Source: a bacterium (GTDB lineage: Bacteria; Margulisbacteria; Marinamargulisbacteria; SXXA01). Taken from it: a stretch of DNA of 20,367 nucleotides. Each line of letters opens with the position of its first letter. Position 1 is the first letter of the stretch. The notes under the pieces are model-generated. The model saw only the letters and a program-made list of their open reading frames with translations. It was not told the DNA's origin and ran no database searches. The position numbers and the translations under genes are program-made. The stretch lies in NCBI GenBank assembly GCA_010027915.1, contig RGUG01000003.1, forward strand, positions 1-20,367. The letters are read 5' to 3'. Shown piece by piece: positions 8,236-15,413 of this stretch.

Positions 8236-9186
8236 TTAACGTTTCCTCAGGATGCAATACCCATACAGCCATTTGGGGGACTCCATCCCCATCATGAGCA
8301 CTTTATCCCCCGAATCAGCCGGGTTGAGTTTTTGGGCGTGATCAAACGTTAAAAACAATGCCCCACCTGGAATATTGCCGGTGATATCCCCATAGTAGAA
8401 ATAGTCCGCTTTATGCTGTTGCAACAACCCATTCATCGTATCAATCAACCGTTTATTGGCCTGAGGACCAATAATGGTCTTAAAATCCTTTGGCCCATAA
8501 CCATGACGGTGTAGGTCGTCTTGCATGGCCCGAATAACCTGCGGAAGGTGTGCGTCGATTTGTTTGGGGAAATGTCGAAATAGCTCGGACAGCGCAATCG
8601 ATTCTACACCCAAGATTTTTTCTTTTGATCCCCCCAGTGAAAAAACAAATCCGGGACTTTGGGTGTGCAACACCGAACCCGACGTGACACATTCAATTTC
8701 AAATCCCTCATGGTTCGGTGCCGATGCCCCAACAAGAAATGCCGCCGCACCATCCCCGAATATCAAGGTATTAAGCAAGTCTTTGGCGTTGTACGACTGG
8801 CGTTGCTTAAACAAAAAGTCGTAATAAATAGTGGAGCAACATTCTCCTCCAATAACTAACGCATAGTTGACACGGCCACTTTGGATAAATAATTCGGCCG
8901 TTAAAAGTGCCTGAATGGCCCCTGAACACCCGCCACGTATATCAATTGGAATGGCATGCTGTAAGTCGAGTTTTTCTTGAATCAAACTCGACAATGAGGG
9001 CAGTGTGTAGTCTGGGGTTGAGGAGGCAGAAATAATTAATCCCACTTGGTTTAAATTGAAATGGGGCACGCTTTTAACACCAAAATAATCAGCAATCAGA
9101 TTGACTGAAGAGCCAAAATACTCAACCAACATATCATTGGTCACACACTGTCCCGGCAGATAGGCCCCTGTACTCAGTAGATACAT
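8236..9186 (-). CDS. KASIII-like (FabH-family) enzyme with altered active site
   Basis: A 316-residue thiolase-fold protein of the FabH family. The nucleophile Cys87 is in place (IRGGCSGAIQAL) and the glycine-rich FGDGAAAFLVG and C-terminal MMGMESPKWLYGYCIL match the fold. Two of the three classical residues differ: the PHQAN motif reads GPQAN (240-244), putting Pro241 where His should be, and the Asn of YGNT is Asp267 (YYGDITGNIP). The N-terminal cap is shortened: between VEYFG and VGLII there are only some 20 residues, so the usual W..TRTGI.ER segment that binds CoA is missing. Known KASIII relatives with changed triads act as acyltransferases or initiators with other donors; here the substrate is unknown, possibly an ACP-bound starter. 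A G-run Shine-Dalgarno (G7) lies five bases before the ATG; the ACP gene ends 20 nt upstream. Confidence 0.82.
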   Translation of the reverse strand: MYLLSTGAYLPGQCVTNDMLVEYFGSSVNLIADYFGVKSVPHFNLNQVGLIISASSTPDYTLPSLSSLIQEKLDLQHAIPIDIRGGCSGAIQALLTAELFIQSGRVNYALVIGGECCSTIYYDFLFKQRQSYNAKDLLNTLIFGDGAAAFLVGASAPNHEGFEIECVTSGSVLHTQSPGFVFSLGGSKEKILGVESIALSELFRHFPKQIDAHLPQVIRAMQDDLHRHGYGPKDFKTIIGPQANKRLIDTMNGLLQQHKADYFYYGDITGNIPGGALFLTFDHAQKLNPADSGDKVLMMGMESPKWLYGYCILRKR

Positions 9187-9206
9187 GTCATCCCCCCCTT
9201 TTTTTC

Positions 9207-9497
9207 CTAACCCACAGACGCCTGTTGTAGTTCAAGGATAAAGTCAGTGATCGTTCGGGGAGAGTGGAATTTTTCACGTGCAATCGATGACGTGAGTTTG
9301 CCAATTTTTAGTCCAAACTGTTGTTCAATCCCAACGGCCAATTCGAGCCCATCGATTGAATCCAAGCTAAGGCCCACATCCCCAAATAAAATGGTGTCTT
9401 CCTGAATCTCATCGATGGAAAATCCCATATCGGACAATTTTAAACGCCGAAAAATAAGGTCTTCTCTTACCCATTTTAATAACGCCTCATAGGTCAT
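9207..9497 (-). CDS. Acyl carrier protein
   Basis: A 96-residue ACP. The phosphopantetheine site is Ser47 in GLSLDSIDGLEL, followed by the usual helix II, a conserved hydrophobic pattern and a final helix (TITDFILEL). It carries the growing chain as a thioester once modified by a 4'-phosphopantetheinyl transferase, which is not in this window. The start at 9497 is chosen because a strong GGAGGAG site lies six bases upstream; an earlier ATG at 9515 overlaps the FabZ stop (TAATG) but would place that ribosome site inside the gene. It is longer than the ~78-residue housekeeping AcpP and has an N-terminal and a loop extension, in line with a specialised carrier of a secondary pathway. Confidence 0.93.
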   Translation of the reverse strand: MTYEALLKWVREDLIFRRLKLSDMGFSIDEIQEDTILFGDVGLSLDSIDGLELAVGIEQQFGLKIGKLTSSIAREKFHSPRTITDFILELQQASVG

Positions 9498-9514
9498 TTT
9501 TTTCTCCTCCCCCA

Positions 9515-9976
9515 TTAGTTTTCCACTCTAGAATAGAGAACCAGACTTCCGATCGCCTTACATTGACCATCAACTGACACTTTTCCTTTCGCCTCAAAAA
9601 AATAAGGAGAAGGCAATGACGTCACCTCAGAGTCTATCGTGATCGTACAATCCGGCAGGATTTTATCTTTGATTACAAAATCGTTGACTCGGACGAGGTA
9701 GACATAAGAACGCAACCCCTCCAGCGTCAAAATGCCTCGATCTAATAACGGCTTAAACGTTAAAATACCGGCCACTTGGCTCAATGCTTCAATTAATAAG
9801 ACCCCGGGCATAATGGGATCCCCTGGAAAGTGCCCGTCAAAAAAGTGATGGTCCACTTTTTTTAAATCGAACGTTCCAGTAATGGTGGTATCTGACAGAA
9901 TGTCAACACCGGTGACAAACAAGAATGGGTGTCGATGCTTTAATAGTTTAGACACCCCTTTTTGATCAAATTTCAT
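9515..9976 (-). CDS. fabZ: 3-hydroxyacyl-ACP dehydratase, FabZ-type hotdog
   Basis: A 153-residue hotdog-fold dehydratase with the complete FabZ signature: [11 protein letters not shown], then His49 in [13 protein letters not shown] and Glu63 in [10 protein letters not shown], the two catalytic residues. It removes water from 3-hydroxyacyl-ACP to give the trans-2-enoyl chain (family knowledge). Start: ATG at 9976 preceded by a GGGGGGG run at five bases; a GTG lies directly before it. It is the first gene of the eleven-gene operon and follows a 550-nt non-coding gap. No enoyl reductase is found in the operon, so the double bond it makes may be kept in the product. Assignment of the enzyme is firm; a role separate from housekeeping FAS is inferred from neighbours. 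Confidence 0.93.
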   Translation of the reverse strand: MKFDQKGVSKLLKHRHPFLFVTGVDILSDTTITGTFDLKKVDHHFFDGHFPGDPIMPGVLLIEALSQVAGILTFKPLLDRGILTLEGLRSYVYLVRVNDFVIKDKILPDCTITIDSEVTSLPSPYFFEAKGKVSVDGQCKAIGSLVLYSRVEN

Positions 9977-10020
9977 CACTACCCCCCCTTCAACATCACC
10001 CCATACAACTGAATCCGTGC

Positions 10021-10120
10021 ATAAAAAACAAGACGAACATTGATTGTGATGTTTTGTTTTGACTATTTACTTTTATTACGTTAACAAACTTTATTTTTTT
10101 TGTAAACAAGCAATTTTTGT
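10021..10120. promoter_or_regulatory. AT-rich tract, probable promoter region of the fabZ operon
   Basis: This 100-nt tract is far richer in A/T than anything around it and lies 45-145 nt upstream of the first gene of the operon. On the minus strand no consensus pair stands out; TTTACA-17-TAACGT is only a weak match. On the plus strand TTGACT (10059-10064), 17 nt, TAACAA (10082-10087) is a moderate candidate that would fire away from fabZ into the stem-loop block. Promoter activity is therefore likely from position and composition, but exact boxes and even direction are not settled. Confidence 0.4.
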
Positions 10121-10131
10121 GAGAGATAAGG

Positions 10132-10286
10132 GATGGCCTCAACTGGCTGTGCCATCAAGCAACGGTATCAGAGGTATCCCCGTTGGGGGCATGGCTCGTC
10201 AGTCGTGATCCGAGATAGCCCCCTTAGTCAGTACGCCCACAACAACCAAGCATCGCGAGGCACCCAATCCCTTCGATTGGGGGCGT
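10132..10286. ncRNA. Run of four stem-loops, candidate structured RNA
   Basis: Four adjacent inverted repeats: GATGGC (10132-10137) with GCCATC (10151-10156); AACGG (10161-10165) with CCGTT (10180-10184); GGGGGC (10185-10190) plus CTCG with CGAG plus GCCCCC (10218-10223); ACGCC (10233-10237) with GGCGT (10282-10286) enclosing CCCAATC/GATTGGG (10263-10281). This density of pairing in non-coding DNA suggests a folded RNA. A plus-strand promoter candidate lies just upstream at 10059-10087. I recognise no known RNA family. Chance pairing in GC-rich DNA and a small coding frame on the minus strand are alternatives. Confidence 0.3.
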
Positions 10287-10479
10287 GAAGGCGGCCTGAA
10301 GTGGCGATATGGGCATCAAGAAAACGGAAAATGATCCGACAAGAACGGGCCAAAAAGCCGAGCGTGTCACTCGAATGAGATAGGCTCACACCCGATGTGT
10401 CCGATTCATACCGCACCCATGCTGATAACACGGGACCCTAATTTAACCACCCTGTATCCGCTCCCTCTTTTAAACCAAT

Positions 10480-10525
10480 CGTCCGTGCATATTGGACGGG
10501 GGGAAGGTCATCGGATCAGCTTCCC
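10480..10525 (-). terminator. Two hairpins directly after rbgA, weak terminator candidate
   Basis: GGGAAG (10501-10506) pairs with CTTCCC (10520-10525), starting at the base after the rbgA stop codon; next to it CGTCC (10480-10484) pairs with GGACG (10494-10498). On the minus strand the second stem is followed by GATTGGTTTAAAAG, with only a short T run. They could slow or end transcription of the cysD-rbgA operon, but neither is a strong intrinsic terminator. Confidence 0.3.
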
Positions 10526-11353
10526 TCATGACCCCTCTGGGGAAGTGTCCAAACTGATGCGCCCCAATTGTCCCAATTGAAACGCATGGATCAAGGCCTT
10601 CATGGCACGCTCACGGTCGATGTGTCCGCCTTTGAGTAAAAACCCTCGTCTCTTTCCCCACATCTGAATGATGCTTTCGGGGGTGTCCGTATCGGTCGCT
10701 CCCCAGGGAATAAAGGTACCTGGATAGTGGCAGGTGACATAATCAATCAACCAGTGACACAAGGCCTCGAAATCCAATTGCTCCGGTTTGATGGCACCGG
10801 CCAAGGCCAACTTGATGCCCAACTCGGGCGGATCTAACTTGGGCCATAAAATCCCCGGACTATCCACCACATGCAGGGTGTCGGTGAGATGAATCCACTG
10901 TAACCCCCGCGTCACACCGGGTCGATTGGCCACTTTGGTAATGGCCCGACCACGCAATTGGTTAATCAGTTGTGACTTGCCAACATTGGGAATCCCCACC
11001 ACCAACCCATGGGTACGCCATTGCTTTTTAGGCGGTAAGGTGGCAATGACCGCTTGACAAGCGGCAATCAGGGACGATTTGGCACGGGGATGGGTCGCCG
11101 TGCACGCCATGACCCCACTGGTGCTAGGCCACGTGTTGACGCAGTGGGCCACCCGCTGAGGATCCGCCAAGTCGTGTTTATTCAGGATGACCACATGCCC
11201 TTTTCCTCGACACCAATCGGATACCACCGGATTGGCAGATGACCAAGGGATCCGGGCGTCGCGCACTTCAATGATGATATCCACTTCCCGAAGGGTCGCT
11301 TCAATGGTCCGATTGGTTTTGGTCATGTGACCTGGATACCATTGTATTACCAC
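10526..11353 (-). CDS. rbgA: Ribosome biogenesis GTPase RbgA/YlqF
   Basis: A 275-residue circularly permuted GTPase. The N-terminus IQWYPGHM is the family hallmark. G motifs come in permuted order: G4 NKHD (58-61), then G1 GIPNVGKS (120-127), Thr148 in RPGVTRG (G2) and G3 DSPG (164-167), followed by the C-terminal ANTAR-like helical part. RbgA helps the late maturation of the 50S subunit in bacteria that have it. Start: GTG at 11353, five bases after a G5 run; TTG at 11356 is too close to that site. It overlaps the upstream siroheme gene by 7 nt, so it is translated as part of the cysD operon even though its job is unrelated. Confidence 0.93.
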   Translation of the reverse strand: MVIQWYPGHMTKTNRTIEATLREVDIIIEVRDARIPWSSANPVVSDWCRGKGHVVILNKHDLADPQRVAHCVNTWPSTSGVMACTATHPRAKSSLIAACQAVIATLPPKKQWRTHGLVVGIPNVGKSQLINQLRGRAITKVANRPGVTRGLQWIHLTDTLHVVDSPGILWPKLDPPELGIKLALAGAIKPEQLDFEALCHWLIDYVTCHYPGTFIPWGATDTDTPESIIQMWGKRRGFLLKGGHIDRERAMKALIHAFQLGQLGRISLDTSPEGS

Positions 11354-12042
11354 CAAAACCCCCTTTGCTTGGGTTGGGATTCAGGGTGTGATGGGGTCAC
11401 CACCCATTGCTGGGCGGGACAATTGAGGGCTTTCTTTAGCCCTTCTTCGATGGGATACCGCCCTTCTTGCTTGATCACCTTGACAGGGTCATAATCAAAA
11501 AAACGGCTCCAAAATACCAGGCGACCCGCAAACCCTGCCACCCGTTGTTTGACTTGTTGGCGATACGCTTGCATCAAGCGGGTTAACACCGTGTATTCAG
11601 GACCCACCCATTCTGTGAGTTGCTGCTTGATTCGTTTGGCCAATAATGGACTAACCCCTGAGGTCGAAATGGCGATGGTCAACGGACCCCGTCGAACCAA
11701 TGCCGGAATAATGTAATGACAATAGGCGGGGTCATCTACCGTGTTACACCAAATACGCCGACGACGGCAGGCAGCGGATACCCATTGGTTTAAATCCGAT
11801 TCACCAGTGGCCGCAAACACCAATACATACCGGGTAGACAAATCCCAGCGCCGAAAAGACCGTTCGATCAGCGTGACCCGGCGGTTAAACCGGCGAATAG
11901 ACGGTAAAATATCCGGGGCAATCACCGTGATACGGGCCCCTGCTTTTAACAAATTTTGAATTTTTTCAAGGGCAATGGGGCCCCCCCCAATCACCAACAC
12001 GGGGCGGTTGCGGATGTCCAAAAATACCGGGTAGTACCGCAT
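11347..12042 (-). CDS. Precorrin-2 dehydrogenase / sirohydrochlorin ferrochelatase
   Basis: A 231-residue protein matching the N-terminal (Met8p-like) half of CysG. It has the NAD-binding VIGGGPIALEK (18-27) after YYPVFLDI, the Asp103 position in NTVDDPAYCHYIIPA that serves both dehydrogenation and iron insertion, and the ISTSGVSPLLAKRIKQQL segment of the dimerisation domain. It turns precorrin-2 into sirohydrochlorin and then siroheme, the cofactor of sulfite reductase. The methyltransferase half of CysG is absent, so uroporphyrinogen methylation must be coded elsewhere. Start ATG follows the cysN stop immediately. Its place next to cysDN fits assimilatory sulfate reduction. The C-terminal ~80 residues (QAYRQQVKQRV onward) are less conserved. 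Confidence 0.88.
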   Translation of the reverse strand: MRYYPVFLDIRNRPVLVIGGGPIALEKIQNLLKAGARITVIAPDILPSIRRFNRRVTLIERSFRRWDLSTRYVLVFAATGESDLNQWVSAACRRRRIWCNTVDDPAYCHYIIPALVRRGPLTIAISTSGVSPLLAKRIKQQLTEWVGPEYTVLTRLMQAYRQQVKQRVAGFAGRLVFWSRFFDYDPVKVIKQEGRYPIEEGLKKALNCPAQQWVVTPSHPESQPKQRGFWW

Positions 12043-13683
12043 TTATTTTACCCAATGGGCAATGGTCGTCGCAGTGGATTCCTCCGAGATAAAACAATCA
12101 AATGGGTGTAACACGTGGCCAATGGCCGACACATAGTCGGGCTTGGTGGCCATCAGGACCAACATACCGGCTGACAACAGCCCATGGGCCACCGTGGTCA
12201 CGGTGGGCAACGAAAACGGCGACAAAGCATCTAAACACATGGTCGAAAAGCCCTGATGAAACAACTCGGCCTCTAACTCTTGTACTTGGCTTAACGCATG
12301 ACGCCCGGTGATCAGTACCACCCCTGCGCGATGTCCGCATCGTGCCTGTCGTGTGCCAAGGTCCACACTTGAATGGGTGTCCACTTCCAATTCAAAGGCG
12401 GGGACACTGGGATGATCGTCATGGGCAATAAACAACCCGCCACCGGCAATGTCATACTCATCGACGATGACGAATCGACTGGTAATGGGGTGATCGGCCA
12501 CCAAATCAACGGCGATGGGTTTGGCGGTTTCAATGACGATTTCGCCCACTTCATGACGCTGTACTTCTGAAGGGGTGGAACTGGTGAGTGACGCAGAATT
12601 TAAGACGCTCCGTATGGCACTCACGACCATGGGCACCTTGGCCGTACCCGTTTTGAGCTTGTAGCGTTTGCCCATGACCAACGGCTGTTTGCCCAGCCAA
12701 AACACATTCGCCCTGAAACAAGACCCCACCACGGGTTCGGGTTCGCCTGCCTTACCCATCACATCGCCAGGTTTAATAAACAGTTGGGTGGTAAGGGTGA
12801 TACCGGTGGCCTGATCCGGCCCGACGCTCTGGGGTAAGGGCGTGACGTTAAAGGCCTCGATTTGATGGAGACCCGCACGCTTTTTGGAGGGGTACACCAC
12901 CATCTCATCCCCATTGTGTAGAACACCCGATACCATGGTACCGGCCACAATGCGACGGTCATCTTGGTTTTGCGTGAATTTGTACACATCTTGTACCGGC
13001 AGGCGAACCGGTAAATGAGCCAGGGGTTTCTCTTTGTGAAACGCATCCATGACCGACAACACATCCAAGCCAGTGTACCAAGGCATCGCAGAGGAAGGGG
13101 CAATCAAGTGATCGCCTTGTCGGGCCGAAATGGGAACCCAGGCCGATGGTTTGACCCCAATGCCAGTCAAAAAGTGACCATATTCCGTTTTGATCGAATC
13201 AAAGACCGATTGGGAATACCCCACCAGGTCCATTTTATTGATCAACACCGCCACTTGCTTGATACCCAACAACGACAACATGTACCCATGCCGACGTGAA
13301 TTTTCTTTGATCCCTTCTGGAGCCGAAATCAACAAAATGGCCGCTTCGGCACGGGCAGCCCCAGAAATCATGTTTTTGAGAAATTCAATGTGGCCTGGGG
13401 CATCAATAATCACATAATGACGGGTCTTGGATTTAAAAAAACAACGGGCGGAATCAATGGTCACCCCTTGTGCCTGTTCCTCTTTGAGTGCATCCAACAA
13501 AAAGGCATATTCAAAGGGCCTCGAATGGGTGTCACACCACGCCCGTACTGACTCTAATTTCCCTTCTGGCAATGCCCCGCTATCAGCCAACAAGCGACCG
13601 GTAAACGTGCTTTTGCCATGGTCCACATGGCCCACAATCACCACATTCATGCGTTCGACAGGGGAATCGGAGGGGGGGGTCAT
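12043..13683 (-). CDS. cysN: Sulfate adenylyltransferase GTPase subunit CysN with degenerate APS-kinase-like tail
   Basis: A 546-residue protein. Residues 12-445 are a CysN GTPase: G1 GHVDHGKST (18-26), G3 DAPGH (94-98), G4 NKMD (149-152), followed by two beta-barrel domains ending near RFVIVDEYDIAGGG. It couples GTP hydrolysis to APS formation by CysD. The last 100 residues go beyond the usual CysN length and resemble the APS kinase CysC: VVLITG.....QELEAELFHQGFSTMCLDA matches the kinase opening and VTTVAHGLLSAGMLVLMA a later helix/strand. But the Walker A motif (GLSGAGKST in CysC) reads GRHALSQVQ (460-468), so ATP binding is unlikely. I infer a relic of a CysNC fusion. Start ATG overlaps the cysD TGA by one base (TGATG). 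Confidence 0.92.
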   Translation of the reverse strand: MTPPSDSPVERMNVVIVGHVDHGKSTFTGRLLADSGALPEGKLESVRAWCDTHSRPFEYAFLLDALKEEQAQGVTIDSARCFFKSKTRHYVIIDAPGHIEFLKNMISGAARAEAAILLISAPEGIKENSRRHGYMLSLLGIKQVAVLINKMDLVGYSQSVFDSIKTEYGHFLTGIGVKPSAWVPISARQGDHLIAPSSAMPWYTGLDVLSVMDAFHKEKPLAHLPVRLPVQDVYKFTQNQDDRRIVAGTMVSGVLHNGDEMVVYPSKKRAGLHQIEAFNVTPLPQSVGPDQATGITLTTQLFIKPGDVMGKAGEPEPVVGSCFRANVFWLGKQPLVMGKRYKLKTGTAKVPMVVSAIRSVLNSASLTSSTPSEVQRHEVGEIVIETAKPIAVDLVADHPITSRFVIVDEYDIAGGGLFIAHDDHPSVPAFELEVDTHSSVDLGTRQARCGHRAGVVLITGRHALSQVQELEAELFHQGFSTMCLDALSPFSLPTVTTVAHGLLSAGMLVLMATKPDYVSAIGHVLHPFDCFISEESTATTIAHWVK

Positions 13684-14564
13684 CACATATACCCTTCCCG
13701 ACGAAGGGTTTCTAACCCACCATCTTCTTTGTCTTGGGCCCGACCGGACCGTTCGGCAATGTGGGCAAATTTTCCGGTCCGTAACTCGGTGACAATCTGA
13801 TCCACCGTCTGGGCATTTGATTCAACGGCTTGGGTACATGGGTAACAGCCCAATGACCGGTACCGTTGGGTACCGCCCGGCGGGGTGAAATAAAGGTCAA
13901 TAATCGGGATGGACTCACGCTGGATATATTCCCAAATATTGAGTTCGGTCCAGTCCAATAACGGATGAATTCTAACGTGGGTTCCCGGCTTAAAATCGGT
14001 TTTGTAGTGGTTCCAAAATTCAGGGGGTTGGTCGGCGATATCCCAATCATGGTGTTGCCCACGGGGCGAAAAGGTCCGTTCTTTAGAACGGGAACCTTCT
14101 TCATCTGCCCGTGCCCCCACAATGACACCTGTAAAGGGAGTTGGTTTGGAATCGGGTACCAATTCGCCGGATGCATGGTCCAATTTCCAACGGGGCCAGG
14201 TGCCATCTAATGTACCATTGAGGGCGTTGGTTTTAAGGGCTTTACAGCAGGCGATGCGATCGATGGCCCCATCCGGAAAGGTTTGCTTGGTGGCCAATGC
14301 CGTTTGGTTTTGTCCAACAATTAACTGAAGCCCCCATTCCAGGGCGACTTGGTTTCGATAGGTGATCATGGCAGGGATTTTATAGGCGGTATCGATGTGG
14401 ATCAGTGGAAAGGGCACATGACCAAAAAAGGCTTTTCGGGCCAGCCACAACAGCACGGTGCTGTCTTTGCCAATCGACCATAACATGCCCAATTGCTTAA
14501 ATTCACGGTAGGCTTCCCTAAAAACAGCCACGCTTTGTGATTCTAACCGGTCGAGTTGATCCAT
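13683..14564 (-). CDS. cysD: Sulfate adenylyltransferase catalytic subunit CysD
   Basis: A 293-residue ATP pyrophosphatase-type protein. The PP-loop SIGKDST (30-36) after MLW, the HIDTAYK stretch, [14 protein letters not shown], the [15 protein letters not shown] segment and [19 protein letters not shown] near the end are all typical of CysD. It adenylates sulfate to APS together with CysN, the first step of sulfate assimilation. An AAGGAGG site lies a few bases before the ATG, the clearest ribosome site in the window. It is the first gene of the cysD-cysN-siroheme-rbgA run, separated from bioD by 129 nt. Neither APS reductase nor sulfite reductase is in the window. Confidence 0.95.
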   Translation of the reverse strand: MDQLDRLESQSVAVFREAYREFKQLGMLWSIGKDSTVLLWLARKAFFGHVPFPLIHIDTAYKIPAMITYRNQVALEWGLQLIVGQNQTALATKQTFPDGAIDRIACCKALKTNALNGTLDGTWPRWKLDHASGELVPDSKPTPFTGVIVGARADEEGSRSKERTFSPRGQHHDWDIADQPPEFWNHYKTDFKPGTHVRIHPLLDWTELNIWEYIQRESIPIIDLYFTPPGGTQRYRSLGCYPCTQAVESNAQTVDQIVTELRTGKFAHIAERSGRAQDKEDGGLETLRREGYM

Positions 14565-14693
14565 GGGCCTCCTTATATCGCATGGGGTGGGTTTTGAACA
14601 GGGGGGTCACCGGTAACCTTGGGCTTGTGTGTCCCACTAACTAGGGGTCAAGAACAGGGTGGGGAAATAAGGAAAGGCGTCAGGGTATCAGAC
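14565..14693 (-). promoter_or_regulatory. Gap upstream of cysD, possible promoter with palindrome
   Basis: The 129 nt between bioD and cysD are non-coding. A near-palindrome GGTCACCGGTAACC (14605-14618, 12 of 14 positions symmetric) lies about 40 nt before the cysD start and could be an operator. TTGACC (minus strand, 14651-14646) could be a -35 box, but no good -10 follows at 16-18 nt. I see no clear terminator for bioD, so readthrough from the upstream operon is possible. Confidence 0.3.
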
Positions 14694-15413
14694 TCAACCG
14701 GCCCTAGGAGAACCACGCGTGCCCGGTGGGGTGGGGCTAGAAAGGACAGCACCCCGTGGCCATGGAATGATGGGACACGTGGCACCCCACACATGGTCGC
14801 AATAGGAGACATTCGACGCCTGGATGTCCCATTCGGTGTCGCGGGCGACCGCACACCCTTCATTGAGTACCATCGCCATCACCTCAATCCCCCGTGATTC
14901 AAGGGCTAACATGGTGAGATGCAAATGGTTTAATACCCCCACCCGGTTGGGACCTACCACCACACAGACCAGATGACGGCCTGCAATATGGTCCAGCATG
15001 GTCTCCCCCACTCCCCAAGGCACCATGACACCCCCTGACCCTTCGATGATAACAGGAGCGTTGGCTTGTAAGCGGGTCATGGCCGATTCAATGACGGGCC
15101 ATTCAATGGAACGATGGGCCAATGCGGCGGCATAATGCGGCGAAACGGGCGGGGCAAACTGATACGGCATGCGATCGGCCCGCCAGGTGGGATCCCCCGT
15201 CACGTTGGCGATGTGATCATGGGTATCAATATCGAACTGATCCCCCGTTTGAACCCATTTTTGGGTCGTGACGGTCACGCCCCGCTCTGTTAAGCCTTTC
15301 AATAAGTGACCCGTTACCCATGTTTTGCCCACATCCGTATCCGTCCCCACGATCAGTTGATACGGGTAGGGCTGATACGATGCGATCCACTGTGCCGGGC
15401 TTAGGATTGACAA
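14694..15413 (-). CDS. bioD: Dethiobiotin synthetase BioD
   Basis: A 239-residue BioD. It has the P-loop GTDTDVGKTW (23-32), the substrate Lys52 in QKWVQTG (usually KPV.TG), and EGSGGVMVPW (124-133). It closes the ureido ring of biotin from diaminopelargonic acid, CO2 and ATP. The start is TTG at 15413, inside the end of bioC (13-nt overlap), with GGGGA about eight bases before; no ATG or GTG gives a sensible length. Compared with E. coli BioD it has about 18 extra residues before the P-loop strand and a Pro/Gly/Arg-rich end that looks unstructured. bioA, bioB and bioF are not in the window. Confidence 0.92.
   Translation of the reverse strand: MSILSPAQWIASYQPYPYQLIVGTDTDVGKTWVTGHLLKGLTERGVTVTTQKWVQTGDQFDIDTHDHIANVTGDPTWRADRMPYQFAPPVSPHYAAALAHRSIEWPVIESAMTRLQANAPVIIEGSGGVMVPWGVGETMLDHIAGRHLVCVVVGPNRVGVLNHLHLTMLALESRGIEVMAMVLNEGCAVARDTEWDIQASNVSYCDHVWGATCPIIPWPRGAVLSSPTPPGTRGSPRAG

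Larger units (their letters stand above)
9977..10525. other. Large intergenic region between rbgA and the lipid/export operon
   Basis: About 550 nt without a convincing gene in an otherwise packed window. From left to right it holds the leader of fabZ, a strongly AT-rich tract (about 10021-10120), a block of consecutive stem-loops (10132-10286), a stretch with a weak 67-codon GTG-started frame on the minus strand (10228-10431) without a ribosome site, and hairpins next to the rbgA stop. I see no tRNA, no RNase P, SRP or tmRNA signature here. Confidence 0.6.

Noticed and set aside
158..9976. Housekeeping fatty acid synthesis cluster
   Set aside because: fabD, plsX and an enoyl reductase are missing, the condensing enzymes are atypical (KS-CLF fusion, altered KASIII), and the operon continues into envelope transport genes, so a specialised pathway is more likely.
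10228..10431. 67-codon minus-strand frame in the large intergenic gap
   Set aside because: It starts with GTG, has no ribosome binding site, overlaps the stem-loop block and matches no family I recognise. It is mentioned as an alternative explanation but not listed as a gene.
9977..10525. Known structured RNAs (tRNA, tmRNA, RNase P, SRP RNA, 6S) in the intergenic gap
   Set aside because: None of the diagnostic conserved stretches of these RNAs could be found on either strand by eye.
13427..13792. 121-codon plus-strand frame across the cysN/cysD junction
   Set aside because: It is antisense to two firmly identified genes and is a reading-frame shadow.
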